Below, in pieces: positions 9,174 to 21,174 of a stretch of 64,000 nucleotides of DNA. The position numbers and the translations under genes are program-made. Numbering within the stretch: position 1 is the first letter of the stretch; each line of letters opens with the position of its first letter. The notes beneath the pieces were generated by a model that did no database searches, was not told where the DNA came from, and saw only the letters and a list, made by a program, of their open reading frames with translations. The stretch is from contig CM036225.1 in assembly GCA_020631735.1 (NCBI GenBank), forward strand, positions 66,390,662 to 66,454,661, read 5' to 3'. The DNA comes from Saccharum officinarum. Taxonomy: Eukaryota > Streptophyta > Magnoliopsida > Poales > Poaceae.

Positions 9174-11432
9174 GTCGTCCTTGCCACACACCATTGTTGA
9201 TGATGACCCTATACTAATACTTGAACCGTCACTAGCAGTAGCCTCTTGTTTGTTGGATTTTCCTTGTTCCCTATCCCATGCTGCATAGGTGGTAGTGGTG
9301 GTGTCAATGCGCAAAATCACCAACCATATCTCCATGTTTTCCTCCTTTGGCAATAATATCGCGCACAACTTCTCACACCCCAACAAAATGAGTCGCTTGA
9401 GGTTCCAGGCTTGCGTTGCACTAAGGTCAAGGGTTCTAATTGCTGTACCAGACATGTCCAGCTCCACAAGGCTATCAAACAACCCTCTCAACAGCAGGTG
9501 CTTCAGTTTGGCACACCCCCGGAAGGAGATGCTCTTTATCTTATTACTGGCAGTGACACTACTGATCCAAGTAAATGACTCTAGTGACAGGGGTAGGGCG
9601 TTGCAGTCAATTAGCTCCAGGTCACTACAACCATCAAGGATGACTGTCTTGAGGATGTCCCAACTTGACAGGTCTAGGAAAAACGATGATGCTACCACTG
9701 GTGGAGATACTTGTTGATTTCTATCACCACTTGTACCATCATCATCATTGTCCAGAGCAGCTTTATTTGAATCATCGGCCACCACTCGAAGCTTGATTAG
9801 TCTGCGTCTAATGCTTCTAGCACCACTACAACGATGTAGATGCATCATGCTCTGATTACCGATTCCTTTCACATTCAACTCCCTGAGGTCAACCATCAGG
9901 TCCAACATGTCTTTCGATAGCAGCCAGTACCAGTCTGTATAACTCAGCTCTAGCACCCATAGATTTCTGAAGCATGCTCCACCGTCTTGTTGGCTACAGT
10001 GGCTATAGTGATGGGACTCCTTTCCTTCACCAAGGTCTTGTGTGTCCTGGTCTTTGCAGTGGTCAAGCAGGAGGAATCTTAAGTTGTTGCAACTCAAGAA
10101 GGGAGGAGATGCGAAACTGAAGTTGCAGTAGGAGAGATGCATCACACGCAGACTGCTCCAGTCAGAATGCTCAAATAGGCCAGCTTCTAGTATTGTGATC
10201 CCATCGTCATGGTCCATTGATGATGATCCAGCTCTTGTGCAGAAGAAGGATGTTGCCAGAGATGGGAATTCAACTTTGATCGAGTTTTGGGAGGTCAGCG
10301 AAACCCAGCGATCGGTATGCCTCCACTGGTCACCACTAAACAGTTCACATACTCCTTCAGCACATTCATTACACAAATCTAGGTTCATGTTCCTTTGCAA
10401 AGCATCGCTGATCTCCCATGCCGATCTACCACCATCAGTGGCATCCTGAATGATCCTGTCACATACCCAATAGTTGGATGCATGGGACTCCCAATTGATG
10501 TCCTGGTCATTGCCTCTCGCTGCCATATACAAGATGCATTCAGTGACAGTGTTAAGGCTCATGTCAGGTTTAGGGACATCTGTGTACTTAGCAACCTCCT
10601 CGATCTCTGCATACAGGATGTGCCTAATAACATCCTCAACTTCTGTTGATGACGATATATCAGTACATATAACAACATCACTCAACCCAGCTAACTCCTC
10701 CACATCATCCTTCTTTCCATGCATTGCTGTGACGTGAGGCCAGAACCTGCCCCGGGATGTCCATAGCACCCTCTTGCTCAACTCCCCAATTAAAGGGACC
10801 CCGATCTCCCATAGATCGATGTAGCTGCCACTCCAGTTGTGCAAAACCACAAGGAATCTGCGGTAACTAAGTTCCTTCATGATCGCTAACTTGACATGGG
10901 GAATCACGCCTCTAGCACTCTGCTCCACCCCATCAAAGTTATCTTCTTCATCACGCTGGTCAAACAAGGCCATCACCTGTTGTGGTAGTTCCAGCTCCTT
11001 AGCAATGGCCTTCTGCAGGTCTCTCTTGCTTTGCCACCGTAAGAATTAGACGTGGATGATCTTTTCCAAGCCCCCTGCTGTCCCAGCATCAGCTGATCCT
11101 AATGATGATCGTAGTCGTTTGACGACCTCTTTGAGTACAGCTGATGCTCCCCATCCACTCCAGCCATGGAAGTATATTATATCTCCTCCCTTGTCCGTGT
11201 CCTCCAAAAGATGAATTATCTGCTCTGCTGCACCATCTATGTTGTTTGCCACGAGTGTGATCCTCTGCAACAATAATTGCTACCGATTAATTTGACAAAT
11301 CAATTAATTTTATTTCTGATCAAAATTGAGCATGTCCAAACTAATTGCTCAAAAATTAGAGGAATTTAATCGCAAAGCACACCAATATATATGTGGAGGA
11401 GTAGTCACAGATTGATTTACCTTCGTTGGCAT

Positions 11433-12060
11433 GATGAATTGGTCTCTCTACTGCCTCTTGTGCTAACAAGCTCTACAAGCTAGGCCAGGAGCTCCCATCT
11501 GAATCTGCAGCTCTCGATTTTGACATCGGAAATGTATGCATAGCGGCATTGAAGCACACCAGATTTCCTCCTCCAGACTTCACTCCAGCAAATCGATATC
11601 TCCTGAACATACAGTGTATGCAAGCACATACGTATGCATTATATAGATGCAATAATGTACATATGTATTATGGATCATTCATGTCTCAGCTTTGACCCGT
11701 GTGTTGATAGATTGAAGTTGCAAATTTAATCAACAAAGCTCTGCGAAAATACTAGTAGTACTCATACAAAATAAGCAGTCCTATAGATATATTATAGATG
11801 AACTTGCATTGGAGAAGCATACAGAAATAGTAAACTACTAACCTTGATCCCTCACGTCAATCCCGGACGATATGCAAAGCATCATGTGCATTCCTTTATA
11901 ATCCTGATCTCCCTCGCGTTCAAACCTTAGTAAAAACATGTAACAACTTTAATTAACCAAGGATGTATACATGAACTTACAATGGAGAAGAAGACAGAAT
12001 TTATTAGTAAATTACCTGGATCACGACGAGAAAACAGGCTCGCTCTGGGATTCGTGATTG
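11433..12060 (-). promoter_or_regulatory. 5' flank and probable untranslated exons of NLR copy A
   Basis: This stretch is closely similar to 20009-20630 upstream of copy B, so the duplicated unit includes the 5' flank. Two likely leader exons end in donors on the minus strand: GATCAAG before GTTAGTAG near 11843, and GATCCAG before GTAATTTAC near 12013. No long ORF is present. Confidence 0.45.
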
Positions 12061-12229
12061 TCTAACGGGAGGTACCAGAAAAAGTATTTGGCAACAAACC
12101 TAAGTGTTTAGCAAGGTAATCAAAGTTTTGGCAAGAAATCTAATTGTTATCCAAACAATGGCTGATATACAATATCGTCCTTAGAACAAATATGGTTGAT
12201 ACATGCATCGCCCTTAGAATAAAGCCGAT

Positions 12230-12657
12230 GGCTTGACATTGTTGCTTGTGGTCAAGTGTTTTCAAAACTCGCATGTGCCTCGTCTTAAAAACAGGGGGCA
12301 TATGTTGTCGGCAAAAAGGGTCAGAGGATGTTGGATTTGGACTTGGGCATTTGTTGGGTGCTTAGAAGTGTCAGATGTTCCGAAGTGCTCAAAACTCTAT
12401 CACTTTATAGGTAGCCCCATTTTGGAAGTTCTGACATGTGTCAGAGATTCCTACGTGTGTTTTCGGGGGCCCCTTTCTTGTTGGAAGTTCTGACATGTGT
12501 CGGAAGCTCCGACACACGCCATGAGGGATGAGCCGGAAGTTCCAACGTCCCTATGCACGAGTCCAGTTTACTAGATTCTGTTCCAAACTCCTTTGATCTT
12601 ATGGGAAACTTGAAGAATACGTCTTGGAAAGATTTTTCTACTGGGATAAGATCATCC

Positions 12658-12749
<92 letters not shown>

Positions 12750-13060
12750 AGGAGCACGATCGATTGAGGTATCCAATTACACAATCGATCCAAAATCAAT
12801 CTACTTCCCTCTTCTTCTACCCTTTACACTCCCGACCCTTGTTGTTTAACGCATCTCTTAACGAGGTTCATTAGTGTTCTAGGTGGTCTTGCCGATCCTA
12901 GAACAACCTCGTTGTGCCCCTCCTCGATAGGTCTTTTCAGGAGGTGTTCATGAGTTTTTTGGGCAAAGATCATGCGTCAGGTTTGTGTGGTCGTCCTGCT
13001 GGTCGGCCTTGCTATCTTGACCTATCTCCGCTGCATGCTAAGCCGTGTGTGGCCTCGAAC
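12230..13060. repeat. Probable LTR-retrotransposon remnant with short repeats
   Basis: A 20-bp direct repeat, TGGAAGTTCTGACATGTGTC, occurs at 12423-12442 and 12482-12501, with related pieces nearby. Repeats of this kind are common in LTR promoter regions of grass elements. No coding sequence, paired LTR or target duplication was found. The identity is inferred. Confidence 0.35.
12661..12747. repeat. (TA)n microsatellite
   Basis: Eighty-seven bases of uninterrupted alternating TA. The isoleucine-tyrosine runs in translations on both strands come from this tract and are not genes. Confidence 0.99.
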
Positions 13061-13589
13061 ATGCTAACCCTAAATGGTGTGTAAACTTAGTTGGCGTCAA
13101 CATATTGATTGAGCATGAATCTTTTTTTTCAAAAAAAAAAAAGAAAAACAATTCCCTAGCAACAAGGTTATCTTGCATGGGATGTTGATAGGTGATCGAT
13201 CCCAGTTCCCAGGTGGCCGCCTCCATAATTAGTATTCAAATAAGAAATAACACAGTAAAAAAACTCACTCTGTGGGGGAAGACAGCCCCTGAGCATTGTG
13301 TTTAAGGTAGAAGACCTCTCATGTAGGCCGAGAAAACCCCCGAATCTCCAACCCTATCCTTGCATAGTGGCACTGTCGCCCATGTGAGTTGGGCCGGTCC
13401 TTAGGCCTGGGCTTTGGACACGTGGGGCAGGCGAGATTTTTTTTTCTTTTTTTATCTGAGACAGCTTGACCACTCGGTCTAGCCTCCGTTCGCAGGAAAT
13501 AACACAATCACATACAGTAGACTTCGGATTTTGTGCTTGTTTTGATTTTCTTTTTTTTACACATGGAGGATAGCAAATCAATTGGGTCA

Positions 13590-14260
13590 AATTGTGCTCA
13601 CGGCCGCCATTCCAACTTACACGAGAAATGAAGCAATCTATGGATTCCTTTGGGCCGGAAATGACTACTCTTACGTCACAGGGGAATGCCTGGTCGCTTG
13701 GCCCGCTCCTGTTTCTCGTCAGACAAGAAAGACCTCAGAGGTCTGGGTCTGGGAATCGTAGGCCTAAACAAAACTCACGACCACAGGGTTTGTCCTCCAG
13801 GCGCGTTGGTTATGGTTGCAATGAGAAAGAACTGACGTGATACGGTGCAGCAGCAGAGCTGCCGATTCAGACTGAAACCTGAAGTTCGTTCATTCTGGCT
13901 TTTCTCAGAGCTTCAGTTACTATACAAGTTGGGAGAATAGGCAGAGTTTGACCGAGAACTGGCTTCAACGGAAATCAAGGGGTTTCTGAGAGGTGATAGC
14001 GCCTGCAATTGCAGAATATCTTCATCTGGAAAACTTGGGCACCCATGCCATGAGGGTTCAGAATGCCCCTTGTGCCATAAGACCCTGAATCTTGTGATCA
14101 CCTACACCTATACCGTGCTCTTGCTCATAAAACACAAGCCAAATTTAGTGGGGCGTCGTGATCTCTAACACACACACACACAAGTGACAAGCGAGCGTCT
14201 GTGATTGGTGGCAGCAACTGAGCATTGTGCCGGGCAGCCAACAAGATTCAGGGTTACCTA
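13590..14260 (+). pseudogene. LINE reverse transcriptase C-terminal remnant 1
   Basis: Broken frames on the plus strand resemble the end of a plant L1-type ORF2. Near 13630 the pieces AIYGFLWAGNDYSY and GECLVAWPAP resemble the conserved region before the zf-RVT domain. Farther on, sequence matching fragment 2 (LGTHAMRVQ and the CDHL region) belongs to the zf-RVT part. Stops and frame changes are frequent. A CA repeat lies at about 14168-14182. Confidence 0.6.
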
Positions 14261-14399
14261 AACGTTGGTTAATGAGAAGATTAGCTGGAGATTGAGATCA
14301 ATCTCTCCCGCTCCCCCGTTCGTGGGCGACGCCGAGCATGGCGTCGCTGCCTCGCCGCCGCTCCACTCTCAATCACCAGTTTCTCTCTCTCGAATCTCC

Positions 14400-14840
14400 T
14401 ACCCAATATGCCTAGCTGCCACAACATCAGGCTTTTCTCAGAGCTTCAGTTTACTGTACAAGTTGGCAACGGCAGTCAGGAGTTACTGTACAAGTTGGCA
14501 ACCGGCAGAGTTTGACCGAGAACTGGCTTCAAGCTAGGGAAATCAGGGGTTCTTTCTGACAGTGAGTGATAGCGTCTGCAAACGCAGAATACCTCCATCT
14601 GAAAAACTTGGGCACCTATGCCATAAGGGTTCAAGAATGGTCCTTGTGCCATCAAGAGCCTGAATCTTGTGATCACCTACTGCACTCTCGCTCTTACACA
14701 CAAGCCAAATTTAGTGGGACATCAATGGTCGTGATCTCTAACACATACGAGCAACAAGCGAGCGATTGTGATTGGTGGCAGCAACTGAGAATGATGCTTG
14801 TGCCGGGCAGCCAACACCCAACACCCACAGGAAGAGCGAA
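14400..14840 (+). pseudogene. LINE zf-RVT remnant 2 (direct repeat of remnant 1)
   Basis: This segment repeats about 13890-14260 with substitutions and small gaps. Translation gives LGTYAIRVQEWSLCHQEPES, CDHLL and SYTQAKFSG, the cysteine-histidine zinc-binding motif typical of the end of plant LINE reverse transcriptases. The flanking 14265-14400 segment is not repeated. It is either a local duplication or two insertions of related LINEs. Confidence 0.6.
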
Positions 14841-15731
14841 ACACAGGCAGGCATACACGCTCGCCAACAAAGTTGAACAAAACATATATGATGCACTGGT
14901 GCCTCCAAAATAAGTAGCATATACGAAATAGTAGTATCAGTTGCTAAATACTACTATATAAGCCATATCCACAGATTTGCTCCAATGAAACGAAAGATAT
15001 ATAAGCAATACCCATCATGGTTCTCATCACTTAGTAGCAGTGTAGCAACAATAATTATTTGTCAATATAATGCCTAGGTAGCAAATCTCTCTCTCACACA
15101 CACAGCACACCACAACGGAGCAGAGCACCAGCAATGAGAGACTGCATGAGGACAGGATCTCAAGCAGAGGTGTACACCCACCCACTAGTTGAGGATCCGC
15201 TAGCTCATGCTGCTGCTGCTGCTGCTGATCTCCTCTCCTTGTTTATTTATTTGTCCTCTCACGTTCATTCACACACAGCAAACTCACGAAGTTAAAACCA
15301 AACAGGATCCATGCAATGGATCGGAAGCAGCGCGGATGCCGAGCACACACACAAAATTAAACCAGCATCGATCAGGCGAGTCGTCATTACCTGGCAAATG
15401 AAGCGACACAGCAGTGCCTCCTCCACACACACACACACACACAAAGCAAATAAAACAGAGTCGTTGAAGACTCGACGGAACCAGAGCAATCCAAGGATAG
15501 CATATCTCGATCTTCTCCTGCGCGTGATGAACCATTCCATTCCATTCCATTCCAAGGATGGGATTGCTACCTACCTGTAGGATTAACAACAACGTTGCTG
15601 GTACATAAATAAATGATAATGCTAGCAGTGGTGGCTGGTTCAAGCAAATTAAGCAATTCGAACGAATTAAGCAAGCAAAAAAAAACATGAAGAGGTTAAC
15701 TAATGTACAGTGTGATGTATGAATGGGTGAG
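14841..15731. other. Intergenic region with microsatellites, 3' of NLR copy B
   Basis: No gene is recognised. Short repeats include a CTG run near 15208-15226, a CA run near 15424-15442 and ATTCC repeats near 15533-15553. Positions about 15605-15731 match 1-115 beside copy A, marking the 3' side of the duplicated unit. On the minus strand CTCAG before GTAAC near 15730 is a donor-like site. Confidence 0.5.
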
Positions 15732-16508
15732 TTACCTGAGCACAGAGGCTCGGAGCCGGTTCTTCTTGTAGTACGCTGAATAGGTGGGCCTGTAGTGGGA
15801 AGGGTGGTGGCCAGCCTCTTTCCCGTCCCACTCGAGGTTGTCCCACCATTCCTTCTCACAGTCCAAGTCCACCGTTGACAAAGGCGTGATGTCCTCAGAT
15901 GATTCTTCCTCCCATGACTCTGCCTCATCACGAACAGCTGGTAGGTGCCTGAGGCTCCAGCATCCCCTCACCTTCACTGTCTCGAGATTGGGCGCCAACA
16001 TCCTGCGCCCACAGATGCGCTGCAGCTTGGGTAGCTCATACAGGTGGATGCGCTTCAGTCTAGGGAATTCTCTGGGTCGTCTCTGCTGTTGCGATTCTAA
16101 ATCAGATGGGAAGACCACCCTGAGGTCCCCGCAGCACACGATCTCAAGGGTTTTCAATCCACGGCATCCGTTGGTATTTGATGTGTACAAAGGGAGTACA
16201 TGTACTAGCCTTGGGCAGTAATCCAGGTGTAAGAATACAAGGTCCTCAAAGGAATTATATTTAGGACGAAACTGCGATGCACTCCAGTCCCAGATGTAGC
16301 GCGCCTTTGGGAGTTGAGATGCCCATAATGTCTCCAGATACCAGAAAATTTTTCTTTCACCTTGTTGAGGCATAGTGAAAACAACACCTTCTAAGTTGGG
16401 GCATCTCTCGAGTCGGCACCATTGTAAATAATCCCATGTCAAATCTACTGCATCAGTAGTAGCAGGTGCAGGGCTAGGTAGACAGGTGATGGACAAGCTG
16501 TCATGAAG

Positions 16509-16752
16509 GGTGTGTTTAGTTCCTCTGAAAATGGTGAAAAATCTATTGTAGCACGTTTTGGCTTTATTTGACAAATAGTGTCCAACCGTTGACTAATTAG
16601 ATTTAAAACGTTCGTCTCGCAAAGTACAACCAAACTGTACAATTAGTTTTTAATTTCATCTATATTTAGTACTTCATATATGTATCACAAGTTTAATGTA
16701 ACGGAGAATCTTTTTTCTGCATAGTGCATTTTTGGAGGAACTAAACACAGCC
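16509..16752. mobile_element. MITE in NLR copy B (first)
   Basis: The ends GGTGTGTTTAGTTCC and GGAACTAAACACAGCC are inverted repeats. The flanks repeat GAAG, or GAAGG if one terminal G is counted in the duplication. Copy A lacks the insert. The interior is AT-rich and non-coding. Confidence 0.8.
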
Positions 16753-17773
16753 GAAGGTGCAGGGTCTGAGCGTTCACATGCACAAAATCTGGGAGACTTG
16801 TAGCAGTTAATTGTGTACTAGTAGTAGTACCCTGCTGCAGTGACTCAGTCCGTGTCTCATCTTGTATGCTAATATACAAGTGGGCCCAATCAGAATATGT
16901 AGGAATAGGAGGGTAATGCCATAGCCACATTCTCTTCATTGTTGGTGCCTCAACCTTAAATCCATCCCTATCAACATCATTAGCTTGTGAGTTGCTATTG
17001 AAGGCGGTGGAAATGATGTCATCAACGTAGTACAAGTTACCAGTTGGCTTCTGTTGGCCACAAGCATTGCTATATATTCCTTCACTGGCGGTACCTTTAT
17101 GACCACCAGTAGATGAAATCTCAACCTGTAACTGTTTGGCATGTCTCAAGTTCTTCAGAAGTGAACGAAAAAACCTAGGATCCCTTAGGGAAATATACCA
17201 ATCCGAGTTGATGGTTGTTCGGCCCTTGACACACACCGTTGCTAATGATGACCCTTCTATACTTGCATTGTCACTAGCAGTAGCCTCTTTCTGCTTGTTG
17301 GACTTGTCTTCTTCCCTGTACCAAGCTGCATGGGTGGTGGTGGTGTCAATGTGCAGTACCTCCAACAGAACCTCCATGTTTTTATCTTCCACTTGTGGCC
17401 ATAGTATTGCATGAAGCTCCTCACATCCCAACAAAAAGAGACGCCTAAGGGCCATGGCTTGCATTGCACTAAGATCAAGGGTTTTAATTGATGTACCAGA
17501 CATGTCCAACTCCACAAGGCTACCAAAAAAAATCCTCTCAATAGCAGACTCTTCAGCTTGGCACACCCTCGGAAGGAGATGCTCTTTATCTTATTACTGG
17601 CAAGTGACACTACTGATCCAAGTAAATGACTCTAGTGACAGGGGTAGGGCGTTGCAGTCAATTAGCTCTAGGTCAGTACAACCATCAAGGATGACTGTCT
17701 TGAGGATGTGCCAACTAGACAGGTCTGGGAAAAACAATGATGATGCTACCACTGGTGACGGAGATACTTGTTG

Positions 17774-18037
17774 CCCCTTGTTTAGTTCCCCCGATTCTCC
17801 CCAAATTTTACTATGCAAAAAGAAGATTCCCTGTCACATCAAAATGTCGGCAAATGCATGGAGTACTAAATGTTGATGAAATCAAAAACTAATTGCACAG
17901 TTTTGTTGTACTTTGCGAGATGAACATTTTAAGCCTAGTTAGTCAAAATTTGGATAATTTTTACCAAATACAAACGAAATGCTACAGGAATTCTGATACA
18001 GTGTTTTTCTTCCTAGTTCACCGAACTAAACGAGGCC
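17774..18037. mobile_element. Tourist/PIF-like MITE in NLR copy B (second)
   Basis: The ends CCCCTTGTTTAGTTC and GAACTAAACGAGGCC are inverted repeats, with a 3-bp duplication TTG at 17771-17773 and 18038-18040. Copy A shows the empty site. The 3-bp duplication favours the PIF/Harbinger-Tourist type. Confidence 0.85.
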
Positions 18038-18289
18038 TTGATTTCTACTTTTACCACTAGTACCACCATCATCATTGTCCGGAGCAGCCTTATTTGAATC
18101 ATCGGCCACCACTCGGAGCTTGATTAGCCTATGTTTGTTGCTTCCGGCACCACTACAACGATGTAGATGCATCATGCTCTGATTACCGATTCCTTTCACA
18201 TTCAACTCCCTGAGGTCAACCATCAGGTCCAACATGTCTTTTGATATCAGCCAGTACCAGTCTGTATAACTCAGCTCTAGCACCCATAG

Positions 18290-18539
18290 GGTGTGTTTAG
18301 ATACTTCAAACTTCCAAAAATTTTACAAGATTTCCCGTCACATCGAATCTTTGAACGCATGCATGGAGCATTAAATATAGGTAAAAAAATAATTAATTAC
18401 ACAGTTTGGTTGTAAATCACGAGACGAATCTTTCGAACCTAATTAGTCCATGATTGGACACTAATTACTAAATACAAACGAAAGAGTTATTGTGCTTCCA
18501 AAAATTTTACAGCTCCAACTAAACACACCCATAGTTTCC
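18290..18539. mobile_element. MITE in NLR copy B (third)
   Basis: The ends GGTGTGTTTAG and CTAAACACACC form the inverted repeats, and CATAG flanks both sides (18285-18289, 18540-18544). Because bases next to the ends also match, the true duplication length is ambiguous. Copy A has the empty site. Confidence 0.85.
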
Positions 18540-20008
18540 GAAAACATGCTCCACCGTCCTGTGTGGCTACATTGGCTATGGTAATGGGACTCCTTTTCTT
18601 CACCAAGGTCTTGTGTGTCCTGGTCTTTGCAGTGGTCAAGCAGGAGGAATCTTAAGTTGTTGCAACTCAAGAAGGGAGGAGATGAGAAACTGAAGTTGCA
18701 GTAGGAGAGATGCATCAAACGCAGACTGCTCCAGTCAGAATGCTCAAATAGGCCAGCTTCTAGTATTGTGATCCCATCGTCATGGTCCATTGATGATGAT
18801 CCAGCTCTTGTGCAGAAGAAGGATGTTGCCAGAGCTGGGAATTTAACTTTGATCGAGTTTTGGGAGGTCAGCGAAACCCAGCGATCGGTATGCCTCCACT
18901 GGTCACCACTCAACAGTTGACATACTCCTCCTTCAGCACATTCATTACACAAATCTAGGTTCATGTTCCTCTGCAAAGCATCGCTGATCTCCCATGCTGA
19001 TCTACCACCATCAGTGGCATCCTGAATGATCCTGTCACATACCCAATAGTTGGATGCATGGGACTCCCAATTGATGTCCTGGTCATTGCCTCTTGCTGCC
19101 ATATACAAGACGCATTCAGTGACAGTATTAAGGCTCATGTCAGGTTTAGTGACACCTGTGTACTTAGCAACCTCCTCAATCTCTGCATACATGATGTTCC
19201 TATAATCCTCCTCCTCACCTGACGACGATTTAACCTCAGCACATATAGCAACATCGCTCAACCTAGCTGACTCCTCAACATCATCCTCTTCATCATGCCT
19301 TGCTGTGTCGTGAGGCCAGAACCTGCCCTAGGATGTCCATAGCACCCTCTTGCTCAATTCCCCAATTAAAGGGACACCGACCTCCCGTAGATCGATGTAG
19401 CCGCCACTCCCATTGTGCAAAACCACAAGGAATCTGTGGGCAATAAGTGCATTCAGGATCGCTACCTTGACATGTTGAATCACACCTCTAGCACTCTGCT
19501 CCACCCCATCAAAGTCATCTTCTTCATCATGCTGGTCGAAGACGGCCATCACCTGTTGTGGTAGTTCCAGCTCCTTTGCAATCGCCTTCTGCAGGGCTCT
19601 CTTGCTTTGCCACCGTGACAAATCAACGTGGATGATCTTTTCCAAGCCCCTGCAGTCCCAGCATCAGCTGATCCTAATGATGATCGTAGTCGTTTGACGA
19701 CCTCTTTGAGTACAGCTGATGCTCCCCATCCATCCCAGCCATGGAAGTATATTATATCTCCTCCCTTGTCCGTGTCCTCCAAAAGATGAACTATCTGCTC
19801 TGCTGCACCATCTATGTTGTCTGCCTCGAGTGTGATCGTCTGCAACAATAATTGCTACCGATTAATTTGACAAATCAATTAATTTTATTTCTGATCAAAA
19901 TTGAGCATGTCCAAACTAAGTGCTCAAAAATTTAGAGGAATTTAAACGCAAAGCACACCAATATATATGTGGAGAAGTAGTGACAGATTGATTTACCTTC
20001 ATTGGCAT

Positions 20009-20630
20009 AATGACTTGGTCTGCTGCTTGCCCCTTGTGCTACTAGCTCTACAAGCTAGGCCAGGAGCTCCATCTGAATCAGCAGCTCTCGATTTTGACGT
20101 CGGAAATGTATGCATAGCAGTATTGAAGCACGGCACAATTCCTCCTCCAGACTTCACTCCAGGAAATCGATATCTCCTGAACATACAGTGTATGCAAGCA
20201 CATACGTATGCATTATATAGATGGAATAATGTACATATGTATTATGGATCATTCATGTCTCAGCTTTGACCCGTGTGTTGATAGATTGAAGTTGCAAATT
20301 TAATCAACAAAGCTCTGCGAAAATACTAGTAGTACTCATACAAAATAAGCAGTCCTATAGATATATATTATAGATGAACTTGCATTGGAGAAGCAGACAG
20401 AAATAGTAAACTACTAACCTTGATCCCTCACGTCAATCCCGGACGATATGCAAAGCACCATGTGCATTCCTTTATAATCCTGATCTCCCTCGCGTTCAAA
20501 CCTTAGTAAAAACATGTAACAACTTTGATTACCCAAGGATGTATACATGAACTTGCAATGGAGAAGAAGACAGAATTTATTAGTAAATTACCTGGATCAC
20601 GACGAGAAAACAGGCTCGCTCTGGGATTGG
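20009..20630 (-). promoter_or_regulatory. 5' flank and probable untranslated exons of NLR copy B
   Basis: This is closely similar to 11433-12060. The donor-like sites GATCAAG before GTTAG and GATCCAG before GTAAT are conserved near 20419 and 20591. The similarity stops at about 20628, which marks the 5' edge of the duplicated unit. Confidence 0.45.
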
Positions 20631-21174
20631 TTATGCCATGCTTACAAATGGGTTGGCGTGTGCAGTGGAAGAAGCGCCACTAGAATGGAGTGCAGGTGCA
20701 GCGTTTGCATTATTACACGGTGTGTTCGTTCCTTGCTCCCTCTGTTTGCTTTATTTGCTTTTCTGGAAAGCATCACCATCACTCGTCAGATTCTTTGCTT
20801 GCAGCATCACTTGGCTTCTCACGCAGCTTAATAACAATCACGAAGAGGTTAAAGCTAAAAAGCAAAAGGCAGAAAGCAGCATCACTTGCTCTGCTCTGCC
20901 GGACGTGGGAGCCCAGGACCCCATGGCCGGACACAAGGCAGGCCGCTCGCGTCCACAACGAGGCTGACGCCGATGGCAAGGCGTGCAGGCATAACGGATG
21001 CATGAGCGCCGACAACGCACCACACTGCTACTCCGGCCGCTCGCATCCTGCGTAAGGCAGCATCGCCGCTCCTGCCGAACAAATCACCTGAGCAGCCGAC
21101 GAGCAAGCTGCCACTGCGGAGCAGCCGAATTGCAGGGTACCAGCATCCAAGCGCGGGGAAGTCCTCGTGATTAG

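Larger units (their letters stand above)
8733..11432 (-). pseudogene. NLR-like gene copy A, 5' part (degenerate NB-ARC and LRR)
   Basis: A short first exon (11432-11421, MPTK) ends in AAG before GTAA. A 156-bp intron follows, and exon 2 starts at 11264 after TTGCAG, giving MPTKRITLVANNIDGAAEQ in frame. Residues about 38-45 read GWSGWGAS where a P-loop would have GxxxxGK(S/T), so the nucleotide-binding lysine is missing. The Walker B region reads RFLVVLHNWSGSYIDLWEIGVP, with HN in place of the usual DD. LRR-like repeats follow. An in-frame TAA at 11046-11048 breaks the gene, although the frame continues from 10976 to 9003 (657 codons). At the 3' end the gene is cut by the copia element. In the plant such proteins act as intracellular immune receptors or helpers. 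This copy is probably not functional. Confidence 0.75.
15732..20008 (-). pseudogene. NLR-like gene copy B (degenerate NB-ARC and LRR)
   Basis: This is the second tandem copy, in the same orientation as copy A. Exon 1 (20008-19997) encodes MPMK and ends in AAG before GTAA. Exon 2 starts at 19839 after TTGCAG. The P-loop position reads GWDGWGAS, again lacking the GK(S/T) lysine, and the Walker B region reads RFLVVLHNGSGGYIDLREVGVP. One missing C near 19648 shifts the frame. A TAG at 19328-19330 replaces the CGG arginine codon found in copy A. Three MITEs (16509-16752, 17774-18037, 18290-18539) interrupt the coding sequence. The last segment, 16574-15732, keeps a long LRR frame ending RASVLR. 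The lesions differ from those in copy A, so the two copies decayed separately. Confidence 0.75.

Noticed and set aside
12441..12849. ORFs with long isoleucine-tyrosine runs on both strands
   Set aside because: They are translations of the (TA)n microsatellite at 12661-12747.
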